A stretch of 64,000 nucleotides of DNA from DAIOEK01 sp964648485 (GCA_964648485.1 CAZYOF010000003.1:1-64000), one strand, 5' to 3'; numbered from the stretch's first letter, positions 52,638 to 61,673 are shown. Numbers and translations: made by a program. Notes: generated from the sequence alone by a model not told the origin.

Positions 52638-53888
52638 ATGCTAATGAGTATGCATATGGAAATGGACCTCGGGTCAATAAATCCGCAAAAGTATTGGACG
52701 GTATCTTCCATTACCAGGCATCTAAAAGACTGGATTGAGAATAATGTCTGGTTACAAGATTGCCGGGTGAGGGGAGAAATATCAAACCTGTCTCGTCCTT
52801 CATCAGGGCATATTTATTTCAGTCTCAAAGACTCAGGCGCCCAGATGCGTTGTGTTATCTGGAGGACTCAGGCAACCCGTCTTAAGCTGAATCTGGTTGA
52901 CGGGCAGCAGGTGGAGGTTCATGGCGCTGTTACCGTCTATGAAGCAGCCGGGCAATATCAGCTGATAGCTGATGATATCAGCATAGCCGGTGAAGGCGAT
53001 CTTTACCTGGAATTTTTACGTTTGAAAGCCAAACTGGAAGCAGAAGGTTTATTTTCTCCAGAAAGGAAACGTTCCCTACCTGATCTCCCTGCCCGGATCG
53101 GTATTGTCACATCTCCTACAGGAGCTGCGGTTCAGGATATATTGAACACGATCGGACGCAGGTATCCACTTGCAGAGATAGTCTTATCTCCGGCAGTGGT
53201 GCAGGGAGTGGACGCTCCATCCTCGATATTGCATGCGCTGCGAGCAGTGATATCCTTGAAACAACCTGTAGATCTGATCATCCTTGCCCGTGGCGGGGGA
53301 TCGATGGAAGACTTGTGGTGCTTTAACGATCAAGAGGTTGTAAGGGCTATTGCAGCTTCTCCAGTCCCGATTGTAACGGGAATTGGTCATGAAACCGATT
53401 ACACCCTGGCAGATTTTGCCGCGGATTTAAGAGCGCCTACCCCCACCGCAGCAGCTGAAATTTCGACACCCCATCAAGATGATCTAAGGGGGTATACAGC
53501 AGGATTACTTCTACGCTGCCTAAAGTCCCTTCAGGAAACCGTTCAGCAATCACGGCAGCAACTGAGTATACAAAAGTTGATTCTGCAAAAGCACTCACCG
53601 GCGAGCAGATTGACAACCGGCAGACTTCAGGTTGATCATCAAATGCATCGTATGACGTTATCTTTCCAGCATCAGCTTGTTGCGCATAAATCTATGATTG
53701 CAAGTCTGATGGCGCGTTTGAAATCTGTAAATCCCCTGGCGGTTCTGGAGAGGGGTTATGCTATGGTGATCGATCCGGAAGATGGACAGATTGTTCGCAG
53801 CATTCACCAGGTGCAAGCAGATGACAAACTGAATGTACGAGTTCAAGATGGGTCTTTCCCCGTGGTAGTACAATCTAAGAATGGATAG
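52638..53888 (+). CDS. xseA: Exodeoxyribonuclease VII large subunit
   Basis: About 416 residues: an OB fold (WLQDCRVRGEISNLSRPSSGHIYFSLKD), then the catalytic core with IGIVTSPTGAAVQDILNTIGRRYP and ARGGGSMEDLWCFNDQEVVRAI, then a long coiled coil and ERGYAMV tail. It degrades single-stranded DNA with XseB. Several ATGs lie close together; the one at 52638 has GGGGACGGGT in front. xseB begins three bases after its stop. Confidence 0.93.
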   Translation: MLMSMHMEMDLGSINPQKYWTVSSITRHLKDWIENNVWLQDCRVRGEISNLSRPSSGHIYFSLKDSGAQMRCVIWRTQATRLKLNLVDGQQVEVHGAVTVYEAAGQYQLIADDISIAGEGDLYLEFLRLKAKLEAEGLFSPERKRSLPDLPARIGIVTSPTGAAVQDILNTIGRRYPLAEIVLSPAVVQGVDAPSSILHALRAVISLKQPVDLIILARGGGSMEDLWCFNDQEVVRAIAASPVPIVTGIGHETDYTLADFAADLRAPTPTAAAEISTPHQDDLRGYTAGLLLRCLKSLQETVQQSRQQLSIQKLILQKHSPASRLTTGRLQVDHQMHRMTLSFQHQLVAHKSMIASLMARLKSVNPLAVLERGYAMVIDPEDGQIVRSIHQVQADDKLNVRVQDGSFPVVVQSKNG

Positions 53889-53891
53889 AAA

Positions 53892-54131
53892 ATGAAAAAA
53901 ACGGATAATGATATTGACCAAATGAATTTTGAAGAAGCGCTTGAAGCGTTGACTTCCATTACTACCAGACTTGAAGAAAGTAATTTGCCGCTGGAAGAAA
54001 TGTTGAAACTCTATGAACAGGGGCAGAAACTGGCAAACCGCTGTAATGTTTTGCTGGATAATGCTGAATTGAAAATTATGACACTATCAGGTGGAAATAG
54101 TACTGCAGATAATTCAGAATCACAGGAGTAA
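53892..54131 (+). CDS. xseB: Exodeoxyribonuclease VII small subunit
   Basis: A 79-residue helical protein with the XseB pattern NFEEALEALTSITTRLEESNLPLEEMLKLYEQGQKLANRC. It follows xseA by three bases and precedes the DUF212 gene by three, forming a tight operon. Confidence 0.93.
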   Translation: MKKTDNDIDQMNFEEALEALTSITTRLEESNLPLEEMLKLYEQGQKLANRCNVLLDNAELKIMTLSGGNSTADNSESQE

Positions 54132-54134
54132 TCT

Positions 54135-54584
54135 TTGTTCAAGGAACTTGTCAGTAATCCGGTTTTGATTTGTACCCTGACCGCATGGCTGCTGGCGCAG
54201 GCTCTGAAAATACCTTTTGATTATCTGAAACACCGCAAAATCAACTGGGGGCTTTTCTTCACGGCTGGTGGTATGCCCAGCTCTCACTCGGCATTGATGA
54301 CTGCTGCCACACTGGCAGTGGGACTTTTTCATGGTTTTGACAATCCCCTATTTGGTCTTGCTCTGGGTATCACCATGATCGTTGTATACGATGCCACGGG
54401 CGTACGCCGCCAGGCTGGTATGCAGGCACGAAAAATAAACACGATCGTTAATGAGTTGTTGCAGGGTCACCCGCTTAATGAAAAAGCTTTGAAAGAAGTG
54501 CTGGGTCACACCCCGCTCGAAGTGACCGGGGGTGTAGCTTTAGGGATTACTATCAGCTTGTTTATCTGGTTGACCTGGAAGTAA
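54135..54584 (+). CDS. Divergent PAP2 family membrane protein (DUF212)
   Basis: A 149-residue membrane protein with four hydrophobic segments and the DUF212 motifs TAGGMPSSHSALMTAA, VVYDATGVRRQAGMQA and LGHTPLEVTGGVALGI. The SSHS and following His resemble the acid phosphatase PAP2 site, so a lipid or isoprenoid phosphate may be the substrate. The start is a TTG, supported by CAGGAG six bases upstream. It is third in the xseA-xseB operon. Confidence 0.9.
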   Translation: MFKELVSNPVLICTLTAWLLAQALKIPFDYLKHRKINWGLFFTAGGMPSSHSALMTAATLAVGLFHGFDNPLFGLALGITMIVVYDATGVRRQAGMQARKINTIVNELLQGHPLNEKALKEVLGHTPLEVTGGVALGITISLFIWLTWK

Positions 54585-54595
54585 AAAAACCTGTT

Positions 54596-56347
54596 TTAAA
54601 ATTGCAAGTTCTGCAAATATTGATCCATAAAATCTGGATAGGTGGTTAACTCAACAGGTTGGGTTTCGCGGGCAATTTGTTTTGCCATACCGCGCGCACT
54701 TTCGGTGGTCAGCAATCTTCTAGCACCTGCTCCGGCAGCATTACCCACCTGTAAAAACACATTCCGATCCAATAATGGAAACATACCAATCTTTACTGCG
54801 CTTTCCAGATCAAGATAGGTACCGAATGCGCCAGCGATAATAAACTGTTGTAACCTTGCAGGGTCATAACCAGATTCTCTTAGCAGAATATCGATGCCGG
54901 TTCGAATTGCAGCTTTCGCCAGTTGGATCTCATGAACATCCTTGCGGGTAATCAAGATGGGTTTTCCTGTGCCACTTTCTGCAGCTGTTACCAGCTGATA
55001 GCCCGTAATATTGCCATGCTCCATTACTCGCGGGTGATTTTTAATCAATCTTCCCTGCATATCAAGCGCTCCATCCATGCGCATCACATGAATGGCATCC
55101 AGAATCCCAGACCCGCAGATTCCAATCGCGGGTAGATTGTCGATGGTGCTGTAAAGGATTCGTCCATCCGAAAACTGCACTTTTTCAATTGCTCCTGACG
55201 CAGCGCGCATACCCATCTGAATCCGGGCACCTTCAAAAGCCGGTCCTGAGGCACAAGAACAGCTAAATGATTTTCCGTTAGCGCAGAGGGTGATTTCGGT
55301 GTTTGTCCCGATATCCAGAGCAAGAATATCCTGGTTTGGAAGAAAAGCCCCCGTTGAAAGGCACATGGCAACGTGATCTCCACCGATATACCCGGAAATT
55401 ATGGGCGGCATATAAACTCTTGCGATTGGATTGAATGGAAACCCGAGTTGTGCTGATGAAATTTCTTCCGCTAGCAGAGTGTCAGGTGTATAGGGAGCTT
55501 CACCCAGAGAAGAGACAGGTCTGCCGGCAGCGAGGTGCTGCATCACTGTATTCCCTACCAGAACAACATCCACAATCTGGCAGGTTTCAAATCCAGCCTC
55601 TTTACACAGCGTATCTGCCATTTCCTGGATGGCATTTAGAAGGGTGGTCTGGAGTTGCTTTTGATTACTTAATGAGATGTTTGCATAACTAATGCGGTTT
55701 ACAACATCATCACCGTACACTACCTGGGGGTTCATGAGGCCTGTCCGGGATATTGTTCTACCTGATTTCAGATCAACCAGGTATCCTGCAAGTTTGGTAC
55801 TTCCCATATCCACTGCCAGACCTAGAATTTCACTTTCTGCAGGGAAAACTATTACTGGTTCATTGTCTCTATACATCAGCCAGGCATGTTTTTCTCCCTG
55901 GGATACTAATTTGTTGATACTTTTCCTGATTTGATGTTGGTCATAATCAATCGTGTCATCCAGAGAGATTTTCCGGAGATGGAAGCCTGGATTTGACTGA
56001 TCAATCCCATGATCCCCTTCCACCTGTATCCGCTGCAAGGTACTGAGAGATCCGAAAGGCACTTCTACAATACAGTCTTCTTCAGGAATTGCCTGACATG
56101 CCAGACGGTATCCCTGCTGAATTTCTTCTTTAGAAAATGTTCTCATCTCTTCCCTGGAAAGGGGAGATGATTTGCCTGAAATCAACCTGATTATACAGTC
56201 ATGACAGATCCCAATTCCACCGCAAACCGATAGCAGATGCAATCCGCCATCCCGGGCGGCATCCAGGAGAGTCGAACCCTGCTCAATTTGGATCTTTTTT
56301 CCAGCAGGTTGGAACTCTATCTGGAAAGTTTTTCCTTCCGCTGTCAT
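54596..56347 (-). CDS. RACo-like ATP-dependent activator of corrinoid proteins
   Basis: A 583-residue protein. An N-terminal [2Fe-2S] ferredoxin domain has Cys in SVCGGIGICHDC and RLACQ (residues about 41-85). The larger part is an ASKHA ATPase (DUF4445 type): GLAVDMGSTKLAGYLVDL, ALDIGTNTEITL and AGAFGTYLDLESAVKIGMFPLL. Such proteins reduce the cobalt of inactivated corrinoid proteins back to Co(I) using ATP. The start at 56347 overlaps the end of the upstream gene by four bases, so the two are coupled. No corrinoid methyltransferase is in the window. Confidence 0.9.
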   Translation of the reverse strand: MTAEGKTFQIEFQPAGKKIQIEQGSTLLDAARDGGLHLLSVCGGIGICHDCIIRLISGKSSPLSREEMRTFSKEEIQQGYRLACQAIPEEDCIVEVPFGSLSTLQRIQVEGDHGIDQSNPGFHLRKISLDDTIDYDQHQIRKSINKLVSQGEKHAWLMYRDNEPVIVFPAESEILGLAVDMGSTKLAGYLVDLKSGRTISRTGLMNPQVVYGDDVVNRISYANISLSNQKQLQTTLLNAIQEMADTLCKEAGFETCQIVDVVLVGNTVMQHLAAGRPVSSLGEAPYTPDTLLAEEISSAQLGFPFNPIARVYMPPIISGYIGGDHVAMCLSTGAFLPNQDILALDIGTNTEITLCANGKSFSCSCASGPAFEGARIQMGMRAASGAIEKVQFSDGRILYSTIDNLPAIGICGSGILDAIHVMRMDGALDMQGRLIKNHPRVMEHGNITGYQLVTAAESGTGKPILITRKDVHEIQLAKAAIRTGIDILLRESGYDPARLQQFIIAGAFGTYLDLESAVKIGMFPLLDRNVFLQVGNAAGAGARRLLTTESARGMAKQIARETQPVELTTYPDFMDQYLQNLQF

Positions 56348-57030
56348 TTGTTGTGATCCCGGTATCTGCAGGTTTTTTGCATACTGCAATATTCACAGGT
56401 GGAAGTTTTTTGGAATGGAGATTTGCTCAGACCGATTACAAAGGAACTGCTTTTTTGGGGGAGCATTAAAAACTGATCTGTTAATGCTACATCAATTTTT
56501 TCTGTGTTGACAAGCGTGAACAACTGTTGCTGACCCTCCCGTAAATCCCAGCCATCCAAACCCGGTGAAAATGGGATGGAAGTATATTTTCCATCAACCA
56601 GGTAGTTCTCTTCAATTTTCCTACAGACACAGATTACCAATTCTTCCACGGCAACTGATCCGCAGGCATCCACCGCCAGGGCAAGAGCAGGATCCTCTTT
56701 CATGAGTTGAGCACTCAGATCTTCCACTTCATTTCCGATGGTTGCCACTCCGGCGATGATCTGTTGTGCTTGCGCCAGAAAATCTGCCACTCCTTCCCCC
56801 ACCAGGTCCGTTCGCCCATTGAGCATGACACGTTGGTGTGATATTCCAGTCACCAGGTATTCCTGGTATTCGCAACGAAGATCCAGTATTGGTTGTACGA
56901 GCTGAATAGCCTTTTCTGCCGTCTCGAATATTTGCGGGTTACGCTCGATGAGAACCTGTGGGTCTGCTCCCTGAGCTTTTACCACCTGCTCTACGCTGAG
57001 TTCAATTTTCCAGGGTTTATCACGCACCAT
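56344..57030 (-). CDS. MetH activation-domain-like protein
   Basis: A 228-residue protein resembling the AdoMet-binding activation region of B12-dependent methionine synthase, encoded alone: VATIGNEVEDLSAQLMKEDPALALAVDACGSVAVEEL, the YTSIPFSPGLDGWDLREGQQQLF stretch that matches the family's conserved P-G-Y-x-D-W-pattern, and a C-terminal Cys cluster CEYCSMQKTCRYR that may bind a metal or Fe-S cluster. It is coupled by ATGA to the RACo-like gene. It probably helps methylate or reactivate a corrinoid cofactor elsewhere. Confidence 0.75.
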   Translation of the reverse strand: MVRDKPWKIELSVEQVVKAQGADPQVLIERNPQIFETAEKAIQLVQPILDLRCEYQEYLVTGISHQRVMLNGRTDLVGEGVADFLAQAQQIIAGVATIGNEVEDLSAQLMKEDPALALAVDACGSVAVEELVICVCRKIEENYLVDGKYTSIPFSPGLDGWDLREGQQQLFTLVNTEKIDVALTDQFLMLPQKSSSFVIGLSKSPFQKTSTCEYCSMQKTCRYRDHNK

Positions 57031-57180
57031 TCTTTTATTTTAACATGAGCAGCTGAAACCCCAATGAATTGTGTAAGTTGGTTTGTTTTTGTTTAAGAGT
57101 TGAGATAATAAGCTGTCACAACGTGCGATGCGATATAATTTCCCGCGATTTTTATTCATTTTTTATCAGGAGAGATATCA

Positions 57181-57738
57181 GTGGTTGAGATGCAAGCATA
57201 CAGTTATCGTGTCCAGGCGCGCTTTGGGAGTGTGCTCAATGTCGAGGTAGATGGGGATCAAGTAAGAATTACTGGTCCACGTATTACGCCAAGTATTTAT
57301 CGTATCTGGCTATATAGCCAAGCTATTTTAATGCTTATGTCATTCTTATCCATTTTGGGTTCAGTAATTTTCTGGAGTTGGATCTGGGCTGGGGTTGGGG
57401 TGGCTTTGTTCATCGCCTATTTCCTTATGGGCGCTTTGGGCGCTGCCAGTTTCTGGGAATTAGAAAGACTGATTCGCTTTGGTGAAGGGAAAGACTGTAG
57501 CACTGTAACTTTTGCAACCTCAGATATGGAAGATGTAAAACTTGGAACAGGTTGGGCGAGGAAAAGTATTGCCTGGATTATCTTCCCGTTTGTTCCGGGT
57601 ATTGACCAGATGGCGAAAGATGTAGCCGTCAGCTTTCTTGCCCCGGATGGGGTATTACAAGGGAAATCTGTATATGCTTTGCACTTCAGGAATACAGATG
57701 AGGCGAAGAAATTCCTTGAACTAATTCAATCTAAGTGA
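57181..57738 (+). CDS. Membrane protein of unknown function
   Basis: A 185-residue protein with two hydrophobic segments (about 40-60 and 65-90) between an N-terminal and a C-terminal soluble part. YRVQARFGSVLNVEVDGDQVRITGP and the C-terminal YALHFRNTDEAKKFLELI recall small PH-like beta-rich domains, but no family is recognised with confidence. The start is a GTG preceded by AGGAGAG. A terminator follows. Confidence 0.7.
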   Translation: MVEMQAYSYRVQARFGSVLNVEVDGDQVRITGPRITPSIYRIWLYSQAILMLMSFLSILGSVIFWSWIWAGVGVALFIAYFLMGALGAASFWELERLIRFGEGKDCSTVTFATSDMEDVKLGTGWARKSIAWIIFPFVPGIDQMAKDVAVSFLAPDGVLQGKSVYALHFRNTDEAKKFLELIQSK

Positions 57739-57764
57739 CCTTAGTATTTTTTTTGTATATTCAT

Positions 57765-57794
57765 CCCCGCTTGTTGGCGGGGTCATTTTTGTTT
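57765..57794 (+). terminator. Intrinsic terminator after the 57181 gene
   Basis: CCCCGC (57765-57770) and GCGGGG (57777-57782), loop TTGTTG, followed by TCATTTTTGTTT. Confidence 0.8.
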
Positions 57795-57798
57795 AAGT

Positions 57799-59337
57799 CT
57801 AGTAATAATCTGCACGAAAAACACGGATGGCGGATTCCCCTGCCCGCGGACATTTGTATTCACAGATTCCACAGCCTATGCATTTTTCCCGCAATACATG
57901 GGGTAGTTTAACCGTTGCGATCGTTCCATCTGGTCTTTCACGCACTTCCTCACGCAACACGATTGCCTTATCCGGCAGCGGGCACATTTCTTCACATACA
58001 ATGCAATCCGTTCCATCTGCCCATGGGATGCAGCAGTTTTCGTTGATATATGCCCAACCAATCACAAAACTCTGTTTCTCAGCCAGAGATAAAGGTGGTA
58101 TCGCTTCTACGGGGCAGACTGTACCACAACGGCTGCAGGAATACAGGCAATATCCGGTGCGGGCAACCAGGATGGGTGTAAAGATGCCGGACATACCGGC
58201 TTCAAAGATAGAGCTTTGCAGTGCTCCAGTTGGGCACGCACGGATACATTCTCCGCAACGAAGGCAACGACTTAAGAAATCTGACTCATCCCAGACACCC
58301 GGCGGTCTGAGTAAAAACGGATCTACATGCGCCTGTTTTCCTTCGACCTGAAGAATGGCAGTCCCTGCGACTGCAGCCAGGCTGCTTTTCAGAACGGTTC
58401 TTCGTGATGGATCGTAATCATTCCATTCGGGTGATATTCTGACTTTTTTGAACCTGATATCACTTTGCGGACAGGATGCCAGACAATTCATACACATGGT
58501 ACATTCTGCGGAGTCTGAACGATATCCATGGCGGGGATCAATCGTACCTGTAGGGCAGTCATGTTTACACAGACCGCAGCCTTTACAATTCTCGCTCACC
58601 TCTCGTTTGACGAAAGCGAATTTGCTGGTTACACCGAGCAGTCCGCCCAGGGGACAGAGATACCTGCACCAAAACCTTTCTGCCAGCAAATTGATAAGAA
58701 TAATTCCCAGAAATATCAATCCCGGCAGCCAGGGATAACGAACACCCGGCATATCACCGGGGAAGATCGTAGTATGAAGGATTTGATCCAACTGATGAAT
58801 TGGTTCAGCCAGAAAAGGCACGCCTGCGAAGATGCCGATTAAGCTGTTAATGACGGTGTGAAAACCCTGCCAAATACTGCCGGTCATGGTACGCATCCAG
58901 AGAGTAATTGGATCCAGGATCAGTAAAGTGAGATTCCCTAATATTGCAGAAGCGAGAATCAGAATCAGCAGAATATATTTCACCTTACGCCAGTTTTCGG
59001 AAATGGTAAATTTCTTCTTATATTCCTTGAAGGAAAAAATATCCAGAATGGTACCGACCGGGCAGATCCATCCGCACCAGGCACGTCCAAACACGAAAGT
59101 GAAGATGAGCGTGATGACAGCCAACCAGGAACCAGCCAATAGTGTGCGTGAAGCGATGGATTGCACAATCATCAGTAATGGATCCAGCCGGAATGGCAGG
59201 TTAACCAGACTACCAGACCAGAGAGGGGATACCGAACCGATAAAAAGAAGGAGAAATAAAAATAGCAAAATCCCCTGTGACCATTTTCGGAGTGTAATCC
59301 ATCTCTTTGCTGAGGTACTGACTGATTTATCCGCCAA
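57799..59337 (-). CDS. NapH/NapG-like membrane polyferredoxin chimera
   Basis: A 512-residue protein. The N-terminal half has about five hydrophobic segments and two CxxxCP motifs (WCGWICPVGT and WCRYLCPLGG) as in NapH/NosR-type quinol-linked Fe-S proteins, then two 4Fe-4S motifs (CKGCGLCKHDCP and CTMCMNCLASCP). Around residues 315-335, RRTVLKSSLAAVAGTA looks like an internal Tat-type signal. The C-terminal part has further clusters (CLRCGECIRACP, CSRCGTVCP, CIVCEEMCP, CIGCGICEYKCP) as in NapG. It could move electrons across the membrane. It overlaps the DUF362 gene by 11 bases. Confidence 0.82.
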   Translation of the reverse strand: MADKSVSTSAKRWITLRKWSQGILLFLFLLLFIGSVSPLWSGSLVNLPFRLDPLLMIVQSIASRTLLAGSWLAVITLIFTFVFGRAWCGWICPVGTILDIFSFKEYKKKFTISENWRKVKYILLILILASAILGNLTLLILDPITLWMRTMTGSIWQGFHTVINSLIGIFAGVPFLAEPIHQLDQILHTTIFPGDMPGVRYPWLPGLIFLGIILINLLAERFWCRYLCPLGGLLGVTSKFAFVKREVSENCKGCGLCKHDCPTGTIDPRHGYRSDSAECTMCMNCLASCPQSDIRFKKVRISPEWNDYDPSRRTVLKSSLAAVAGTAILQVEGKQAHVDPFLLRPPGVWDESDFLSRCLRCGECIRACPTGALQSSIFEAGMSGIFTPILVARTGYCLYSCSRCGTVCPVEAIPPLSLAEKQSFVIGWAYINENCCIPWADGTDCIVCEEMCPLPDKAIVLREEVRERPDGTIATVKLPHVLREKCIGCGICEYKCPRAGESAIRVFRADYY

Positions 59338-60361
59338 GGCTTATTTCCTCGATCTTTAAATTTTCCAGATCGCTTCTACCCAACCCTGCTTTGCTGGCTG
59401 CTTTAATATATGATAGATCCATCGGTCGTAAACCAAAGAGCGTGGCGGCATAGCTGTCTGCGGACACAATATCTGGAGATACAATGATGGTATTGGTTTC
59501 ACGGACATCAGCCAGGTTTCCACCGGTGGGACCATTCTCTACGAGTATTCGGACTGCATCGACCACTGTAAGAGTGGGTTTGATCAATCCGGCAAGGTCT
59601 GTCAGCTTCTCACCAATTTGCCAGTGAATTTCTTCCCGCCGCCAGATTAAACCCATCAGGTTTTTCATTCCCAGCGTTAATCCAGCCAAGCCATGATGCT
59701 TTGCAATTGGTATATTTATCAGCACATCTGCCTGCAGGGCGTCTTCATATACTCTGGTTTTTTTCAATGATATGGGGTTATTAATCCTGGTATCTTTAAA
59801 CTTGTACTCTGACATTAAAATCATCTCACCCCCTGCCGCACCAACCTGCTCTGCTATCCCGCTGGATCGGTAAGCATCATTGGCAGATCCTCCGAAGGGG
59901 AAATCCATAACCTGAACCTTTTTTGCACCTGCATCGAGACACATCCGCACTAATGCGGCTACTATCCAGGGATTGGTTGTGGATGCGTATTCGTAACCAT
60001 GATAAGCGTTGCAAATATTCGGTTTAAGGATCACCCATGAATCCTTGGGCACAAACCGCTTCATTCCACCGCTTGCCTCCAATGCTCTGAATACCAGATC
60101 TTCAGGTGTACCATTTCTGGCTACCACCAGATCAGGTAATGCAGTTGGTGTGGATGTTGGTGGCGCGGGTGTCTCTTCGGGATTCGTTGAATTTTTCGGT
60201 GCTTCTGTCTCGGTGGGCAAACGGGTGGGGAATAATGTGTCTGTTGGAAGAAGAGGCGTACCAGTTTGACGTTGGCAGGCTGCCAGAATATCAGCTGCCA
60301 GAAGACCACCTGCCCCGGCAAGCAGGGTCTGTAATAATTTCCTCCGGTTCATAGGGTGCAT
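59327..60361 (-). CDS. DUF362 protein with Tat lipoprotein signal
   Basis: A 344-residue protein. The N-terminus MNRRKLLQTLLAGAGGLLA is a twin-arginine signal ending in AAC (Cys29), followed by a Thr/Pro-rich linker. The DUF362 domain follows (VARNGTPEDLVFRALEASGGMKRFVPKDSWVILKPNI, then the DVLINIPIAKHHGLAGLTLGMKNLMGLI block). DUF362 proteins are usually coupled to Fe-S proteins and their reaction is unknown. GGAGG precedes the ATG. Coupling with the polyferredoxin gene suggests one extracytoplasmic redox complex. Confidence 0.85.
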   Translation of the reverse strand: MHPMNRRKLLQTLLAGAGGLLAADILAACQRQTGTPLLPTDTLFPTRLPTETEAPKNSTNPEETPAPPTSTPTALPDLVVARNGTPEDLVFRALEASGGMKRFVPKDSWVILKPNICNAYHGYEYASTTNPWIVAALVRMCLDAGAKKVQVMDFPFGGSANDAYRSSGIAEQVGAAGGEMILMSEYKFKDTRINNPISLKKTRVYEDALQADVLINIPIAKHHGLAGLTLGMKNLMGLIWRREEIHWQIGEKLTDLAGLIKPTLTVVDAVRILVENGPTGGNLADVRETNTIIVSPDIVSADSYAATLFGLRPMDLSYIKAASKAGLGRSDLENLKIEEISLGG

Positions 60362-60410
60362 ACTACCTCCAATTTACCAGTAAATAAAACCCCTCCCCGA
60401 TTTGTGTGAA

Positions 60411-61043
60411 TTAATCCCCCGGCATAGTTTTAAAGACATAATCCCATATGGGAGAACTTACCCCATAACGGGCATCTGGAGTTTTGTAATGGTGCTGCAT
60501 GTGATAACGTTTGATATATTTGGCATAGCCAGACCGCATCGGCCAGTGATGGGTCGCGTAATGCGTGAGGTCATAAATCAGGTATCCGATCAGAAAACCA
60601 GACATGACCGGATTAACCCAGCCGGGAGCTGCAAGCAAATTGCCAAAGAGCTCCACAAAAAGTGCATAAAAGAGTAATGCAAGGGGAATGCTAACTACTG
60701 GGGGCATAACCAGCCGGGTTTTACATTGTGGCTGGGCATGGTGGACACCATGAAAAAGAAAGGTAATTCGTTCCATGCGAGGTGTTTTGGGCGGAAAATG
60801 AAAAACGAATCGGTGCAGCGTATATTCTGCAAGTGTCCAGATGAATAACCCAACAGCAAACGCTGCTAAAATGTTCCATCCGAGTGACCCGCCGGAGAAA
60901 ACCGGCCAGATTAAAAGCAGGATGGCAACAGGCAGCCAGATTACGGTGACCGTAATTGGACTGATATGGGTAAAAAATTCCAGAAAATTTGACTGGAATA
61001 AGCGAATAGGTGCTTCATCATGGATAATCTTAGGATGTGCCAT
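60411..61043 (-). CDS. Fatty acid hydroxylase / sterol desaturase family protein
   Basis: A 210-residue membrane enzyme with four hydrophobic segments and the di-iron histidine clusters HRFVFHFP, HGVHHAQ, HYATHHWP and HMQHHYKTPDARYGVSSPIWD. Such short bacterial proteins resemble fatty acid 2-hydroxylases. AGGAG lies seven bases before the ATG. The diiron enzymes use O2, which is notable if the host is anaerobic. A terminator separates it from the CBS gene upstream. Confidence 0.88.
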   Translation of the reverse strand: MAHPKIIHDEAPIRLFQSNFLEFFTHISPITVTVIWLPVAILLLIWPVFSGGSLGWNILAAFAVGLFIWTLAEYTLHRFVFHFPPKTPRMERITFLFHGVHHAQPQCKTRLVMPPVVSIPLALLFYALFVELFGNLLAAPGWVNPVMSGFLIGYLIYDLTHYATHHWPMRSGYAKYIKRYHMQHHYKTPDARYGVSSPIWDYVFKTMPGD

Positions 61044-61107
61044 CCTGTACTCCTGTATAAGGGAAGTTATTAGAGATATTATACAGATATAATCTTTGAA
61101 TAAATTA

Positions 61108-61139
61108 AAAATCCGGGGATTACTATCCCCGGATTTTTT
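61108..61139 (-). terminator. Intrinsic terminator of the CBS gene
   Basis: A 12-bp stem (61108-61119 with 61126-61137), loop 6 nt; on the minus strand it ends in TTTTTAATTT and on the plus strand in TTTTTT, so it may act both ways. Confidence 0.9.
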
Positions 61140-61150
61140 GACAGAATTAT

Positions 61151-61546
61151 TTACTTAGCCAATTGTTCAGCGGCAACCATGAAATCTGTTGCTGAAATGA
61201 AACCAACCAGTTGATTGTTCACATCCACAACCGGAATATGGTGGATGTTTTTCTCTTTCATCAACTTCACACAATCGGCAAGAGTTTTATCTTCGCGTAT
61301 GGTCATGATGGGCGAGTGATCAATTTCTTTCACTTTTGTCATAGCCGGGTTACGATCTTCAGCGATAATCCGGTCACAGATATCAGTGGATGTCAGGATA
61401 CCGAATTCTGGGTGGTCTGCACTCTTGTTTACCAGAATGCTGTTCGTGTATCGCCTGCGCATCATGCGGATCGCGTCCAGTACACTGGCATCGGGATCAA
61501 TAAAAACCAGCAAATCTATCATCCAGTCTTTTACTGTATGCTGCAT
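61151..61546 (-). CDS. Two-CBS-domain protein
   Basis: A 131-residue protein made only of a CBS pair: DASVLDAIRMMRRRYTNSILVNK...FGILTSTDICDRI, and TLADCVKLMKEKNIHHIPVVDVNNQLVGFISATDF. Such pairs bind adenosyl ligands and regulate partners. Of two close ATGs, 61546 has CAGGAG six bases upstream; 61552 has none at proper distance. Confidence 0.88.
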   Translation of the reverse strand: MQHTVKDWMIDLLVFIDPDASVLDAIRMMRRRYTNSILVNKSADHPEFGILTSTDICDRIIAEDRNPAMTKVKEIDHSPIMTIREDKTLADCVKLMKEKNIHHIPVVDVNNQLVGFISATDFMVAAEQLAK

Positions 61547-61623
61547 ATTCATCTCCTGATTTGGAAGTTATTTCCAGTATAGCGAAAATACGGTGATGGG
61601 GCAAGATGACTATGCGGGGAGGA

Positions 61624-61656
61624 AAAAATGCCGCCCCGATGATTTCATCGGGGCGG
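61624..61656 (-). terminator. Intrinsic terminator of the YccF gene
   Basis: A perfect 12-bp GC-rich stem (61631-61642 with 61645-61656), followed on the minus strand by CATTTTTTCC. It ends 17 bases after the YccF stop codon. Confidence 0.9.
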
Positions 61657-61673
61657 TGCTAGGAGGAGAAGAA

